A DNA stretch of 64,000 nt. Source: JANXMY01 sp964251675 (GTDB lineage: Bacteria > Armatimonadota > Armatimonadia > Armatimonadales > Capsulimonadaceae). Below are positions 32,996 through 41,269 of this stretch, piece after piece. The translations under genes and the position numbers were made by a program. Where the stretch lies: NCBI GenBank assembly GCA_964251675.1, contig CAXUKS010000005.1, positions 62,001 to 126,000 on the forward strand, given 5' to 3'. Below the pieces are notes generated by a model, which ran no database searches, was not told the origin of the DNA, and saw only the letters and a list, made by a program, of their open reading frames with translations. How positions within the stretch are numbered: the first letter of the stretch is position 1; each line of letters opens with the position of its first letter.

Positions 32996-33280
32996 ATGCT
33001 TCGCCTGACACTACTTGCCCTCGGCGGCCTGCTGCTGCTCGCCGCCCTGATTTTAGTCAGCCACGCGCCCCTGCTCGGCATTGCGCTGTACATGGGCTTC
33101 TACGGCCTGCTCCTGGTCGGCGGAATCTTGTTTGAGCAAAATGCCTACCGGCCCCGCATTCACCACACCCGCCCCGGCTGGCAGCCGACCGGGGAGCGGT
33201 TTGTGGACCCCACGACGAACACGCTCACCGAGGTCTGGTTCAACCCGGACACCGGCGAGCGCGACTACCGGCCCGTTTGA
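32996..33280 (+). CDS. small membrane protein
   Basis: A 94-residue protein with two adjoining hydrophobic helices (LTLLALGGLLLLAALILVS and LLGIALYMGFYGLLLVGGILF), then a hydrophilic tail with a WxxTGERFVDPTTNTLTEVWFNPDTGERDY motif. GGAGG lies before the ATG. It probably forms an operon with the YbjQ gene. Unknown function. Confidence 0.7.
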   Translation: MLRLTLLALGGLLLLAALILVSHAPLLGIALYMGFYGLLLVGGILFEQNAYRPRIHHTRPGWQPTGERFVDPTTNTLTEVWFNPDTGERDYRPV

Positions 33281-33300
33281 TTACGGAGGGTGCGGACGGG

Positions 33301-33306
33301 TACAAT
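33301..33306 (+). promoter_or_regulatory. -10 box of the leaderless M3 peptidase gene
   Basis: GGGTACAAT with six bases to the ATG at 33313. Confidence 0.6.
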
Positions 33307-33312
33307 GGGCTT

Positions 33313-35016
33313 ATGAGCAACACAGCAAACTATGACGGCCTGTATGACGAAATCAACCCCGCCGACTGGGACACAGTCGCGCCGCACTTTGCTGCCCTCG
33401 GCAGCGAAGAGCTGACCGCAGGCGGCGTCGATGACTGGCTGCTGCGGTGGAGCGAGCTGGAAAAAAATCTGGGCGAGGCGGGCGCGAAGGCGTCGCGGGC
33501 CAAGTCCGAAAACACGCAGGATGCCGATGCCGAAAAGAACTACCTGCATTTCGTGCAGGACATCGCGCCCAAATGGAGCGTTGCCGCACAGGGATTGAAG
33601 ACAAAGCTGCTGGCCGTGCCGGGCTATGAGCCGCTGCCCGAACACCACCAGTTTCTGCGCCGCCTTCGCAACGACGCCGACCTGTTCAGGGCCGACAACG
33701 TGCCGATTCAGGCCCAGATTCAAACGTTCGCCAACGACTACGACAAGCGCACCGGCTCACTGACGGTGACCATCAGCGGCCAGGAGCAGACGCTTCCGCA
33801 GGCCGAGCAGGCGCTTCTGGATAACGACCGGGCCGTGCGCGAAACCGCGTGGCGAGCCGTCCAAAGCCGCTGGCTGGACGAGCGCGGCGCTTTGGACGAA
33901 CTCTACTTGCAGATGCTTCCCCTCCGGCGTGAGCTGGCGAAAAATGCCGGGCTGCCTGACTACCGCGCCTATATGTGGCGGGCGATGCGCCGCTTTGATT
34001 ACACCCCCGCCGACGCCCTGGCCTTCGGCGATGCCATTGAAGCCGAGTTTGTGCCGCTGGCCCAGTCCCTTCTCAAATCTCGCCAGGACAGCCTCGGCGT
34101 AGACACGCTGCGCCCGTGGGATTTAGCCGTGGACCCCGCAGGCCGGACGCCCCTGCGGCCCTTCGCCGATGTCGCCGAACTTGAAGACACGACGAGCCGC
34201 ATTTTCGCCGCCGTGGACCCGGAACTCGGCACGGAGTTTGAGAAGCTGCGCGGCGGCTTTCTGGATTTGGGTTCGCGCCGGGGCAAAGCGCCCGGCGGCC
34301 ACTGCTCGTTCTTCCCCAAGACCGGCCTGCCCTATATCTTCATGAACGCGGTCGGAACCGAAGGCGATGTCCGCACCCTGCTCCATGAAGGCGGCCATGC
34401 CTTCCACGGCCTGGCATCCAGCGCCGCCCAGCCGCTCCTGTGGAACCGGGGCGCTCCAATGGAGTTCAATGAAGTGGCCTCGATGGCGATGGAGCTGCTG
34501 GCCCTGCCCTACTTCGGCAAAGACCAGGGCGGGTTTTATTCCCCCGAGGACGCCGCCCGCGCCCGGCAGGAGCAATTAGAGCGCATTGTGCTATTTTTGC
34601 CCTACATGGCCGTGGTGGACGGCTTCCAGCACTGGGTTTATGCCGAGGCCCCCGAGAACGTCACGGCTGCCGACATGGACGCCCAATGGGACCGCCTCTG
34701 GACCCGCTTCATGGGCGGCACGGACTGGTCCGGCCTCGATGCCGAGCGCGTGACGGGCTGGCATCGCAAGCTGCACATCTTCACCGTGCCGTTCTACTAC
34801 GTCGAATACGGCCTCGCCCAGCTCGGAGCGTTGCAAGTCTGGCGCAACGCTCTCACCGATCAGGCCGATGCCGTGCGCCGCTACCGCTCCGCGCTGGCCC
34901 TCGGCAACACCCGCCCCCTGCCCGACCTCTACGCCGCCGCCGGAGCGCGTCTCGCCTTCGACCGCAACACGTTAGGCGAGCTGGCCCAGCTTGTGAAATC
35001 GCAGATGAAAGCATAG
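33313..35016 (+). CDS. M3 family oligoendopeptidase
   Basis: A 567-residue zinc metallopeptidase of family M3 (oligoendopeptidase F type), cytosolic, degrading short peptides. The zinc site is LLHEGGHAFHG with HExxH beginning near His358, and a third ligand Glu follows in the FNEVASMAMELLALPY block. The sequence covers the full catalytic region; the N-terminal part is the helical cap (YDGLYDEINPADWDTVAPH onward). Start behind a GGGTACAAT box six bases upstream; an earlier ATG in frame is only promoter sequence. Confidence 0.93.
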   Translation: MSNTANYDGLYDEINPADWDTVAPHFAALGSEELTAGGVDDWLLRWSELEKNLGEAGAKASRAKSENTQDADAEKNYLHFVQDIAPKWSVAAQGLKTKLLAVPGYEPLPEHHQFLRRLRNDADLFRADNVPIQAQIQTFANDYDKRTGSLTVTISGQEQTLPQAEQALLDNDRAVRETAWRAVQSRWLDERGALDELYLQMLPLRRELAKNAGLPDYRAYMWRAMRRFDYTPADALAFGDAIEAEFVPLAQSLLKSRQDSLGVDTLRPWDLAVDPAGRTPLRPFADVAELEDTTSRIFAAVDPELGTEFEKLRGGFLDLGSRRGKAPGGHCSFFPKTGLPYIFMNAVGTEGDVRTLLHEGGHAFHGLASSAAQPLLWNRGAPMEFNEVASMAMELLALPYFGKDQGGFYSPEDAARARQEQLERIVLFLPYMAVVDGFQHWVYAEAPENVTAADMDAQWDRLWTRFMGGTDWSGLDAERVTGWHRKLHIFTVPFYYVEYGLAQLGALQVWRNALTDQADAVRRYRSALALGNTRPLPDLYAAAGARLAFDRNTLGELAQLVKSQMKA

Positions 35017-35027
35017 CGAGAGCAGGA

Positions 35028-35170
35028 CCCCTTAGCCCCCAATAATGGGGGAACCCGAGTGGGGCAGGGCTTGCCCCTGCCCTCCTATCCGATCCGGTCT
35101 GTATCTGACTCCCCCATTGTTGGGGCGGGGGGCTTCTTCTCCGGTTCCCCCATTATTGGGGGCTAGGGGG
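35028..35170. repeat. nested palindromic repeat
   Basis: Arms 35028-35055 and 35143-35170 (28 bp, CCCCCAATAATGGGGGAACC type) with one mismatch. The core GGGGCAGGG/CCCTGCCC lies inside (35060-35084), plus a second CCCCCATTGTTGGGG unit near 35111. Confidence 0.8.
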
Positions 35171-35298
35171 TCTTGTATTCTTTTGGTACTCCGAAAGGAT
35201 AAACCACCATCGCCGCCGCACTCATAACACAGCCCGCGCCCAGTCGCGCCGCCGACATTCAGACCGCTCTGCGGCTGACGTATCTCACGCTGGCGTAG

Positions 35299-35886
35299 AT
35301 GACCATCGAAGGCGGCGCGGCTCTCTGGCTGGGGCGGGCGTCGCACAGCCTGCTGCTGGAAAGCTTTGGGCTGGACAGCGTGGTAGAGCTGGGCAGCGCG
35401 GGCGTTCTGCTCTGGCGGCTGCGCGTCGAAGCCGGAGGCCGGGCGGACGCCGCCCGCGTGGACCGGGCCGAGGGGCGGGCGGCAATGGTCGCGGGATACC
35501 TGCTGTACGGGCTGGCGGCGTGGGTGGTTTGGAACTCTCTTTCGGCGCTTTTCGTTATACAAAGAGAAACCAACACGCACGAAAGCGTGTGGGGGATTGC
35601 GCTTGGGCTGGTCGCCAAGATCGGGATGCCGATTTTGGCCGGGTACAAATTGAAGGTGGCGGCCCGTCTGGGGTCCAAAGCCTTGCGGGCGGATGCGATG
35701 GAAGCGGTCACCTGCGGCTATCTCAGCGTGGTGCTGATGGTGGGGCTGGCAGTGACACGGCTGTTTCCCGGCCTGTGGTGGCTGGACAGCGTGGCGGCGC
35801 TGGCCCTGGTTCCGTTTTTAATCAAAGAAGGCCGCGAGGCGGTCACAGGCGAGTGCGCGTGCGGCGCCGAGGAAAGCAAAAAATGA
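35299..35886 (+). CDS. cation transporter (CDF-like) split by a nonsense codon
   Basis: A 195-residue membrane protein that matches the C-terminal part of a cation diffusion facilitator-like family (SFGLDSVVELGSAGVLLWRL, RADAMEAVTCGYLSVVLMVGL). The frame directly upstream is also coding: LRLTYLTLA, then TAG, then MTIEGG. Where related proteins have Trp (LTLAW-MTIEGG), TGG has become TAG. No ATG starts the upstream 30 codons; an ATC stands behind GAAAGGA where an ATG is expected. Thus the gene is probably disrupted, or translation restarts at the ATG right after the stop (TAGATG). It leads a metal-handling cluster. Confidence 0.75.
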   Translation: MTIEGGAALWLGRASHSLLLESFGLDSVVELGSAGVLLWRLRVEAGGRADAARVDRAEGRAAMVAGYLLYGLAAWVVWNSLSALFVIQRETNTHESVWGIALGLVAKIGMPILAGYKLKVAARLGSKALRADAMEAVTCGYLSVVLMVGLAVTRLFPGLWWLDSVAALALVPFLIKEGREAVTGECACGAEESKK

Positions 35887-36146
35887 CAGTGGACTGGCAG
35901 CAAATTGTGATGGCGCTGATTGTGCTGGCGGCGGCGGCCTCGGTAGGGCGGCGGCTGTGGGCGCAGATCGCAGGCTTCCGCAAGTCAAGTGACGCGGGCG
36001 GAGCCTGCGCGGGCTGCCCGAGCGCGGCCCTGTCCGGCAGCACGTCAGACAGGAACAGCGCAAAAAATGCAAAAACGAACTCCGCCCCGGCTCTAGTGCA
36101 AATCCAGACCCGCCCGCCCCTGCACCTGCGGAGGCCAACCGAGTGA
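35883..36146 (+). CDS. FeoB-associated-like small Cys membrane protein
   Basis: An 87-residue protein with one N-terminal helix (IVMALIVLAAAASVGRRLW) and a Cys pair in GGACAGCPSA, much like the FeoB-associated Cys-rich family, followed by a Ser/Asn-rich tail. ATGA overlap with the CDF gene and GTGA overlap with the next gene place it in one operon. A role in metal handing is inferred from family and neighbours. Confidence 0.7.
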   Translation: MTVDWQQIVMALIVLAAAASVGRRLWAQIAGFRKSSDAGGACAGCPSAALSGSTSDRNSAKNAKTNSAPALVQIQTRPPLHLRRPTE

Positions 36147-36538
36147 AGCAAAGTTTCTTTCTTCTTGCCACCCTGCTGTGCGCCGGGTGCGCTTCCAAAG
36201 ACGCGCCGCCCCCGCCGCCTGCCGTGACACCGCCCCCGGCCAGCAAAGAAATCACGCTGGACTGGACGCCCAAAAAGCCGCGCTCCCTAGACCCAACACA
36301 GTTCACCGTGCACGTTTTCGATGCCAAAGGGCAGCCGAAGGCAGTGGATAAAGCCGCGCTGAGTCTGGCGATGCCCACGATGGACATGGGTAAAAACGAC
36401 GTTGCCTTGAAGGCGACCGCCCCCGGCGTCTATGTCGGCACAGGCCGGTTCACGATGGAAGGCAGCTGGTGGGCCACAGTGAAGGTCAGCACGGGCGGGA
36501 CCGTCAAAACAGTGGCCGTTCCAATCTCAGCAGAATGA
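36143..36538 (+). CDS. YtkA/FixH-like lipoprotein
   Basis: A 131-residue lipoprotein with lipobox FLLATLLCAGC (Cys16) and a Pro-rich linker, then a beta-sandwich resembling YtkA/FixH domains (TVHVFDAKGQPKAVDKAALSLAMPTMDMG, GVYVGTGRFTMEGSWWATVKVSTGG). Such domains accompany copper or cation transport in cytochrome oxidase assembly. The GTG start overlaps the preceding stop. The Met-x-Met of TMDMG might bind copper. Confidence 0.75.
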   Translation: MKQSFFLLATLLCAGCASKDAPPPPPAVTPPPASKEITLDWTPKKPRSLDPTQFTVHVFDAKGQPKAVDKAALSLAMPTMDMGKNDVALKATAPGVYVGTGRFTMEGSWWATVKVSTGGTVKTVAVPISAE

Positions 36539-36577
36539 AGCCAATTAGTAAAAGCCAATTAGTAAAAGCCAATTATT
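36539..36577. repeat. 14-bp tandem repeat before a gene
   Basis: AGCCAATTAGTAAA is repeated twice (36539-36552, 36553-36566), with a third partial copy (36567-36577) running into the ATG at 36578. Confidence 0.85.
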
Positions 36578-37033
36578 ATGAGCAAACAGCACCCAGACAA
36601 CACAGAGACAATCGGCGGCGGCTGGCTGGGAACCTTCGGGTATGAGGGCCGCCTGCGCGGCAGCCCGCCGGTGCGCTTTGAGGCGACACTCAGCCTTCCC
36701 GACGGCGAAGGGAAGTTTGCAGGGACCATTCTCGACGACGAAGACGGCGGCATGGGCGAGGCGGATGTCATTGGCGGGCAAAGCGGACTCGGAGTCCGGT
36801 TCTCCAAAGTCTACCGGGAAGGGCACAAAGCGCCGGTGTTCTATGAAGGCACGCTGGCTGAGGGCGGGCGCACGATGACCGGGACATGGCGCATTGCGGA
36901 CCGGGCGCATGGGGTCTGGGACGCCCGCCGGGTCTGGTCTGAAGGCACGGGGGCGGAGGCTGAGGAAGATGAGCAGTTCGCGGAATACGCCTTGCCTGCC
37001 CTGCCGCGTGAAGTGGTGCGGCTCGGTACATGA
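36578..37033 (+). CDS. uncharacterised cytosolic protein
   Basis: A 151-residue acidic protein with a beta-rich centre (WLGTFGYEGRLRGSPPVRFEATLSL, FAGTILDDEDGG) and a C-terminal acidic helix (GAEAEEDEQFAEYALPALP). No domain recognised. The ATG follows 14-bp tandem repeats, with no ribosome site visible, so start strength may depend on repeat number. It lies between the YtkA-like and SafE-like genes. Confidence 0.55.
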   Translation: MSKQHPDNTETIGGGWLGTFGYEGRLRGSPPVRFEATLSLPDGEGKFAGTILDDEDGGMGEADVIGGQSGLGVRFSKVYREGHKAPVFYEGTLAEGGRTMTGTWRIADRAHGVWDARRVWSEGTGAEAEEDEQFAEYALPALPREVVRLGT

Positions 37034-37046
37034 TTAGGATTGGCGA

Positions 37047-37733
37047 ATGACAGGTACGCAGGAAGCCTGGGGCCTGGCCTTTGGCATGGGGCTTGCCAGC
37101 GGCTTTTCGCACTGCATCGGGATGTGCGGCGTGTTTGTGATCTCCTACGCCGGGGTCGCGGGCCGGGAGCGGCGCGGGGCAGGGCGGCACGTTTTGTTTC
37201 ACAGCGGGCGTCTGGGAGCACTGGCCCTGCTGGGACTGGCGGGCGGCGCGATTGGGGCACTCGGCCACCAGTGGGCCTCCGCGCAGGCTGTGGTCAGCTT
37301 TGCGGTCGGTTTGCTGATGCTGGGCCTTGCGCTGGGGCTGGCCGGGGTGTTTCCGCGTTTTCGCCTGCCGGAGCCGGACGTGCTGGGCGTGGGCGGCGGG
37401 CGCGTCCGGCAGGCGTACCGGCGCGTGCTTGGGTCAAAAAGCCTCTGGAAGCCGCTGGGCGTCGGCGTGTTTGTGGGCTTTTTGCCCTGCGGCCTGACCT
37501 ACAATGCGCTCATGGCGACGTTCACCCTGCATCCCCTGTCGGGTCTGATTCTGATGCTCTGCTTCGGCCTCGGCACGGTCCCCGGCCTGCTCGCGCTGGC
37601 CCTGTTCGGCCAGACTCTGCTCGGGGGCCTGCTCACCCGCCTGCCCTTTCGGATTGCCATGACCCGCGTGTCCGCCCTCTTCATGGCCGCCCTCGGCCTC
37701 GCCTTTTTGTGGCGCGGCTGGACAAGTTTCTAG
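37047..37733 (+). CDS. TauE/SafE-like membrane protein (UreH-type)
   Basis: A 228-residue, six-helix protein of the sulfite exporter TauE/SafE superfamily of the UreH-like subtype found beside copper and cytochrome oxidase genes. The N-terminal GFSHCIGMCGVFVISY (HCxGMCG) and central GFLPCGLTYNALM (LPCG) motifs are typical and likely coordinate metal. It closes the metal cluster that begins at 35299. Confidence 0.88.
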   Translation: MTGTQEAWGLAFGMGLASGFSHCIGMCGVFVISYAGVAGRERRGAGRHVLFHSGRLGALALLGLAGGAIGALGHQWASAQAVVSFAVGLLMLGLALGLAGVFPRFRLPEPDVLGVGGGRVRQAYRRVLGSKSLWKPLGVGVFVGFLPCGLTYNALMATFTLHPLSGLILMLCFGLGTVPGLLALALFGQTLLGGLLTRLPFRIAMTRVSALFMAALGLAFLWRGWTSF

Positions 37734-37768
37734 CCAGCGGCGGCGGGCCACACGGTCCGTCGCCCTTT

Positions 37769-37798
37769 TTGTCTTTTGGAGAGACCGTCGGGTATACT
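37769..37798 (+). promoter_or_regulatory. leaderless promoter of rsfS
   Basis: TTGTCT (37769-37774), 18-nt spacer and GGGTATACT (-10 at 37793-37798), then six bases to the ATG at 37805. Confidence 0.65.
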
Positions 37799-37804
37799 AG
37801 ACGT

Positions 37805-38308
37805 ATGAAGGAAAGCACACTCACCTCAGAAGAGCGGCGGGATGCCATTATCGCCGCCGCCGAAGACAAAAAGGCCAACTATATCACCACGCTGGACCTG
37901 CGCGGCAAAACGGTGATCACAGACTTTTTTGTGATTTGCTCCGGCACGTCCAATATCCATATCCGCTCGGTCGCCGACGGCATCATGGAGGGAATGGAAA
38001 AAAAGGGCGTCCGGCAGCGGCGCATTGACGGCTACAGCGAAGCCGCCTGGATTTTGCTGGACTACGGCGACTCCATCGTCCATATCATGTCCGAAGACGA
38101 ACGCGATAAGTTCGGCCTGGAAAAACTCTGGACCGGGCAGGATACGCCCGAAGCCGAGCCGGAGCGGTTAGAGGGCATGGGCGTCGGCGAGTTTGAAGGC
38201 GAAGAAGACGAAGAAGACTACGAACTCGACGAGGACGAAGATTCCGAAGACGAAGAGCTGGAAGACGCCGCCGTAGACGAAGGACCGGAAAAGCCTCATG
38301 CCGCCTGA
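37805..38308 (+). CDS. rsfS: ribosome silencing factor with acidic tail
   Basis: A 167-residue protein. Residues 5-115 are RsfS (DUF143): DKKANYITTLDLRGKTVITDFFVICSGTS, then YSEAAWILLDYGDSIVHIMSEDERDKFGLEKLW. RsfS binds ribosomal protein L14 and blocks subunit joining in starvation. A 45-residue C-terminal tail is almost entirely acidic (Glu/Asp), which is not usual for RsfS. Its gene is leaderless by sequence. It overlaps the next gene by 11 nt. Confidence 0.93.
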   Translation: MKESTLTSEERRDAIIAAAEDKKANYITTLDLRGKTVITDFFVICSGTSNIHIRSVADGIMEGMEKKGVRQRRIDGYSEAAWILLDYGDSIVHIMSEDERDKFGLEKLWTGQDTPEAEPERLEGMGVGEFEGEEDEEDYELDEDEDSEDEELEDAAVDEGPEKPHAA

Positions 38309-38975
38309 CGGACCGCCTGAGCGCCCTCTGCTGCCCTCGCGCCCGGCTCCTGTGCGCCCGGCCCCGCCCCGGCGCGATTACGCCGCCGAGGAAGCTGCCG
38401 CCCGCGAACAGGCCGCCGTCGCGCTGCTCGTGCGGCGCGGCTCGTTTGCCGAAGCCGAAGCCGCCGCGCAGGCCATTCTGGCGATGCGCCCCGGTGATGC
38501 CTTTGCCCACGAAACACTCGGAGACGTTCTGGCGGGGCGGGGCGATGTAGACGGGGCCAAAGCCGCCTACAAAGCCGCGCTGGCACAGGAGCCGGGTCGC
38601 GCTTCCGCCGAATCCAAGTTTGCCCTGCTGACTTTGGAAGGCGAGGAAATACGGCGCCGGGCCACGCTCGGGGTCGGCTATGCCGCCGAAGACACGCATC
38701 TGGTCCGCTCCGGGGCGGGGCGCGGCCTGTGGGCAGGCATCGTCGGGTCGGCTATCTGTCCGGGCCTGGGGCAGATCGTGCAGGGTCAGGTTGTCAAAGG
38801 CGTCATTTTAGTCGCCATTTATGTGGCCGGTCTGGGACTGCTGGCCCTGCTGCCCAGGGGAACTTCAGGGCAGTCCTACTTTGGGCCGGGCTTCTGGCTC
38901 ATCTCGGCGCTGATGACCGCCGACTGGGTCTATGCCGTCGCCGACATCGCGCTTGCTTCCAAATCAGCCGACTGA
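38298..38975 (+). CDS. TPR and membrane protein
   Basis: A 225-residue protein with a Pro-rich N-terminus, two TPR-like helical repeats (FAEAEAAAQAILAMRPGDAFAHETLGDVLAGRGDVDGAKAAYKAAL) and a C-terminal domain with three hydrophobic segments (GLWAGIVGSAICPGLGQIVQGQVVKGVILVAIYVAGLG...). The latter resembles DUF5683-like small membrane domains. It overlaps rsfS, so it is probably translated from the same mRNA. Confidence 0.7.
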   Translation: MPPDGPPERPLLPSRPAPVRPAPPRRDYAAEEAAAREQAAVALLVRRGSFAEAEAAAQAILAMRPGDAFAHETLGDVLAGRGDVDGAKAAYKAALAQEPGRASAESKFALLTLEGEEIRRRATLGVGYAAEDTHLVRSGAGRGLWAGIVGSAICPGLGQIVQGQVVKGVILVAIYVAGLGLLALLPRGTSGQSYFGPGFWLISALMTADWVYAVADIALASKSAD

Positions 38976-39082
38976 ACACCCAATTGAAACAAACGAGCCA
39001 AAGCGTTGTCTAACCGCCTGTGAGCGCCCTGAGCGGCCCACCATTTTTCAGCCACCACTTCTCAGCACGGGAGACCACGCAT

Positions 39083-39907
39083 TTGCAGACACGACGACGA
39101 TGGGGCCTGGCGGCTCTGGCCGCCCTGGGCGCGATTACAGCCGCTGGCTGCGGCAGCAGCAGCAGCAGCAGCACCGCCCGCATCCGCTCCGCCGACTATG
39201 CCGTCAACGGCAACACCGCCAATGTCACCGTTAACACCGCCATCAACGGCGGCGACCTTGATCAGGGCCAGAGCACTCCATACAACTTCATCGGCGACGG
39301 ACTCTCAGACTTTGGCTTTGTGACCACGGCGACCCTTCCCGCCGATATTGCAACCATCGGCTCCCCGCCTAACTCGCGCCTTCAGCTTGACAACGGCTCC
39401 TTTTACAGCGCCTACCTGATTGGCCGCGCCGATGTGCGCGGCAAGCTCGACAAGCGGTTCCTGCAAACGGTCGTAACCGGCGACCGGGGCGCTGCGGCGG
39501 CCTACTCGGGCACGGTGAAATACGCCGCACCGCCTTCCGGGCAGGCCAATGTGCGCGTCCTCAATGCCGCCCCTGATGCCGGGTTCACCGCTCCCAACAC
39601 CGTGGGGGCCGTAGATGTGCTGATCAACGGCACAGTGGCCTTCTCCGGCGTGGCCTACCCGCCGCTGCTGCTTGCCACCAGCAGCGCCGACACGGGGACC
39701 GTCGCCTTCGCCCCCGCCGCCGTGCCGGTGACCCCCTATCAGGCCATACCGTCCGGCACAATCTCAGTGCAGGTCAATCTTGCGGGCACTTCCACCGTCA
39801 TCGTGCCGCCGACCAGCCTCGCCGTAGCCAGCGGCAGCGCATATACGCTGATTGTGAGCGAGACCGACATCACGCCAGCCTACACGGTGACGCTGGAAAA
39901 CGATTAG
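39083..39907 (+). CDS. DUF4397 lipoprotein
   Basis: A 274-residue lipoprotein with signal RRRWGLAALAALGAITAAGC (lipobox Cys), followed by a Ser-rich linker and beta-rich repeats typical of DUF4397: residues 40-130 and 155-250 (ANVRVLNAAPDAGFT... VDVLINGTVAFSGVAYPP, then GTISVQVNLAGTSTVIV). The start is a TTG with GGGAG eight to nine bases upstream; a GTG at 39020 is possible but adds no coding-like sequence. Function in the envelope unknown. Confidence 0.8.
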   Translation: MQTRRRWGLAALAALGAITAAGCGSSSSSSTARIRSADYAVNGNTANVTVNTAINGGDLDQGQSTPYNFIGDGLSDFGFVTTATLPADIATIGSPPNSRLQLDNGSFYSAYLIGRADVRGKLDKRFLQTVVTGDRGAAAAYSGTVKYAAPPSGQANVRVLNAAPDAGFTAPNTVGAVDVLINGTVAFSGVAYPPLLLATSSADTGTVAFAPAAVPVTPYQAIPSGTISVQVNLAGTSTVIVPPTSLAVASGSAYTLIVSETDITPAYTVTLEND

Positions 39908-39926
39908 GCCCAGCAAAAAACAAACA

Positions 39927-39963
39927 AAGAAGCGGCGGGCTGTTAGCCCGCCGCCGCTTTTGC
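39927..39963. terminator. bidirectional terminator between convergent genes
   Basis: AAGCGGCGGGC and GCCCGCCGCCGCTT form a stem with A and T runs either side; its right half overlaps the last codons of the deacetylase gene. Confidence 0.75.
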
Positions 39964-41094
39964 TGTGTCTTTCCCGGCCACACCGGCCGGAGCCTTTGCC
40001 GGAGCCTTTTTCGGCGCAGGCCCGTAAGCCACCAGACGCGCCCCTTGCAGGCTTTTGGGATTGATAAACTTTACTTCCGAGCGCGGCAGCGCCACCGTGT
40101 CCGGGTTGCCGTCGCTGACATACTCGGGGATACGGCCCGTGTGCAAAGCTTTGATGGCCCGCTCCACCCATCCCGGCCCGGCCCCGATGCGCGAGATGCG
40201 GTCAGGGTCAAACTTCTTATCCACCCAGTTGCGGCTCGGCCCGCCCCACGCCATCAGCAGGCAGCGGTTGCTGTAAGTGATCTTGCCCAGCTTGCCGCAG
40301 CGCAGCTTTGCCCACAGCGCATGGTTTTTGGGGTAATCGCCGCAGGGCAGCGCCATCGTGTCCATTTTCAGCCCCGGCACATGGTCTTCCATATAGCGCT
40401 CGGCTTCGGCGATTTCCCACATCAGCTCTTTGGCGGGCAGGCGCCCCATCATCCGGTGCGTGGTCGTGTGGTTGGCAATCTCAAAGCCGTCGGCGGCCAG
40501 CGCCCGCAGCTTTTTGGTCTCCGTCCCCGGCTGCCAGAAGGGCACCGGGTTCCAGGCGGACTTGGGCAGGACGTAAAACGTCGCCTTCAGCGGCCAGTCC
40601 AGGTGCGTTTTGTGGAACGCTTCCAGAATGCCGACGGCGCAGTTCGGGTCCACAGAGCCGTCTTTCAGGTAGTGAAACTGCGTTCCCCGCGCATCGTCAA
40701 AGGTCAGCACCACCGGTGTTTTGCCAGCGGGCACGTCCATCCGGGCGGTCAGAATATCGCGCATATTCATGGGATACCAGTGCGCGGCATACATCAGCGC
40801 GAGATGCGTGCGGAACGTGTCCGGGGCGATATTCAGCCCTTCTTTATCATACAGCGTGCCTTTGTGCGCCGGTCCGCCGATAGCATGGTACATTAAAATC
40901 GGGATTCGCCCGCTTTCGTCAACGTGCAGCGCGGCCATCTGCGCGGCAGGCATCGGCGGCTGAAGCGGGCGCGGCGGACCGTGTGTGACTGCCGGGGATG
41001 GAGGAGGGGCGGGGACGACTGCCTGTTTGTGAGCCAGGCATCCGGCCAGCAGCACAGCGGCCAGGCCCGAGACGGCGAAACGGGGTGAGTTCAA
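39943..41094 (-). CDS. polysaccharide deacetylase (NodB-like) lipoprotein
   Basis: A 383-residue protein with a lipobox signal (AVSGLAAVLLAGC) and a NodB deacetylase domain over about 75-320: PILMYHAIGG, the VVLTFDDARG motif (Asp-Asp metal and base residues) and EIANHTTTHRMM (His-x3-His). The C-terminus is Ala/Lys/Pro-rich. The family removes N-acetyl or O-acetyl groups from cell-wall or exopolysaccharides. The start chosen is a TTG with GGAG six bases upstream; the frame is open further, but no start fits better. Confidence 0.85.
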   Translation of the reverse strand: MNSPRFAVSGLAAVLLAGCLAHKQAVVPAPPPSPAVTHGPPRPLQPPMPAAQMAALHVDESGRIPILMYHAIGGPAHKGTLYDKEGLNIAPDTFRTHLALMYAAHWYPMNMRDILTARMDVPAGKTPVVLTFDDARGTQFHYLKDGSVDPNCAVGILEAFHKTHLDWPLKATFYVLPKSAWNPVPFWQPGTETKKLRALAADGFEIANHTTTHRMMGRLPAKELMWEIAEAERYMEDHVPGLKMDTMALPCGDYPKNHALWAKLRCGKLGKITYSNRCLLMAWGGPSRNWVDKKFDPDRISRIGAGPGWVERAIKALHTGRIPEYVSDGNPDTVALPRSEVKFINPKSLQGARLVAYGPAPKKAPAKAPAGVAGKDTAKAAAG

Positions 41095-41254
41095 CAAAGT
41101 CTCCAATACTGCTCTGCAGCGAGCGACCGGTTTATTGTACCACAAGAAAAAAGACAGCGCGAATGGATACACACCAAATACATATTCCGCCGGAAGGGTA
41201 GGGCTGCGCGGGCTTTTTGAGAGTACGGCTTCGCCCCCACAGACCTGTACCGGG

Positions 41255-41260
41255 TACAAT
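41255..41260 (+). promoter_or_regulatory. -10 box of the GH2 gene
   Basis: GGGTACAAT with nine bases to the ATG at 41270. Confidence 0.5.
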
Positions 41261-41269
41261 CATCCCACT

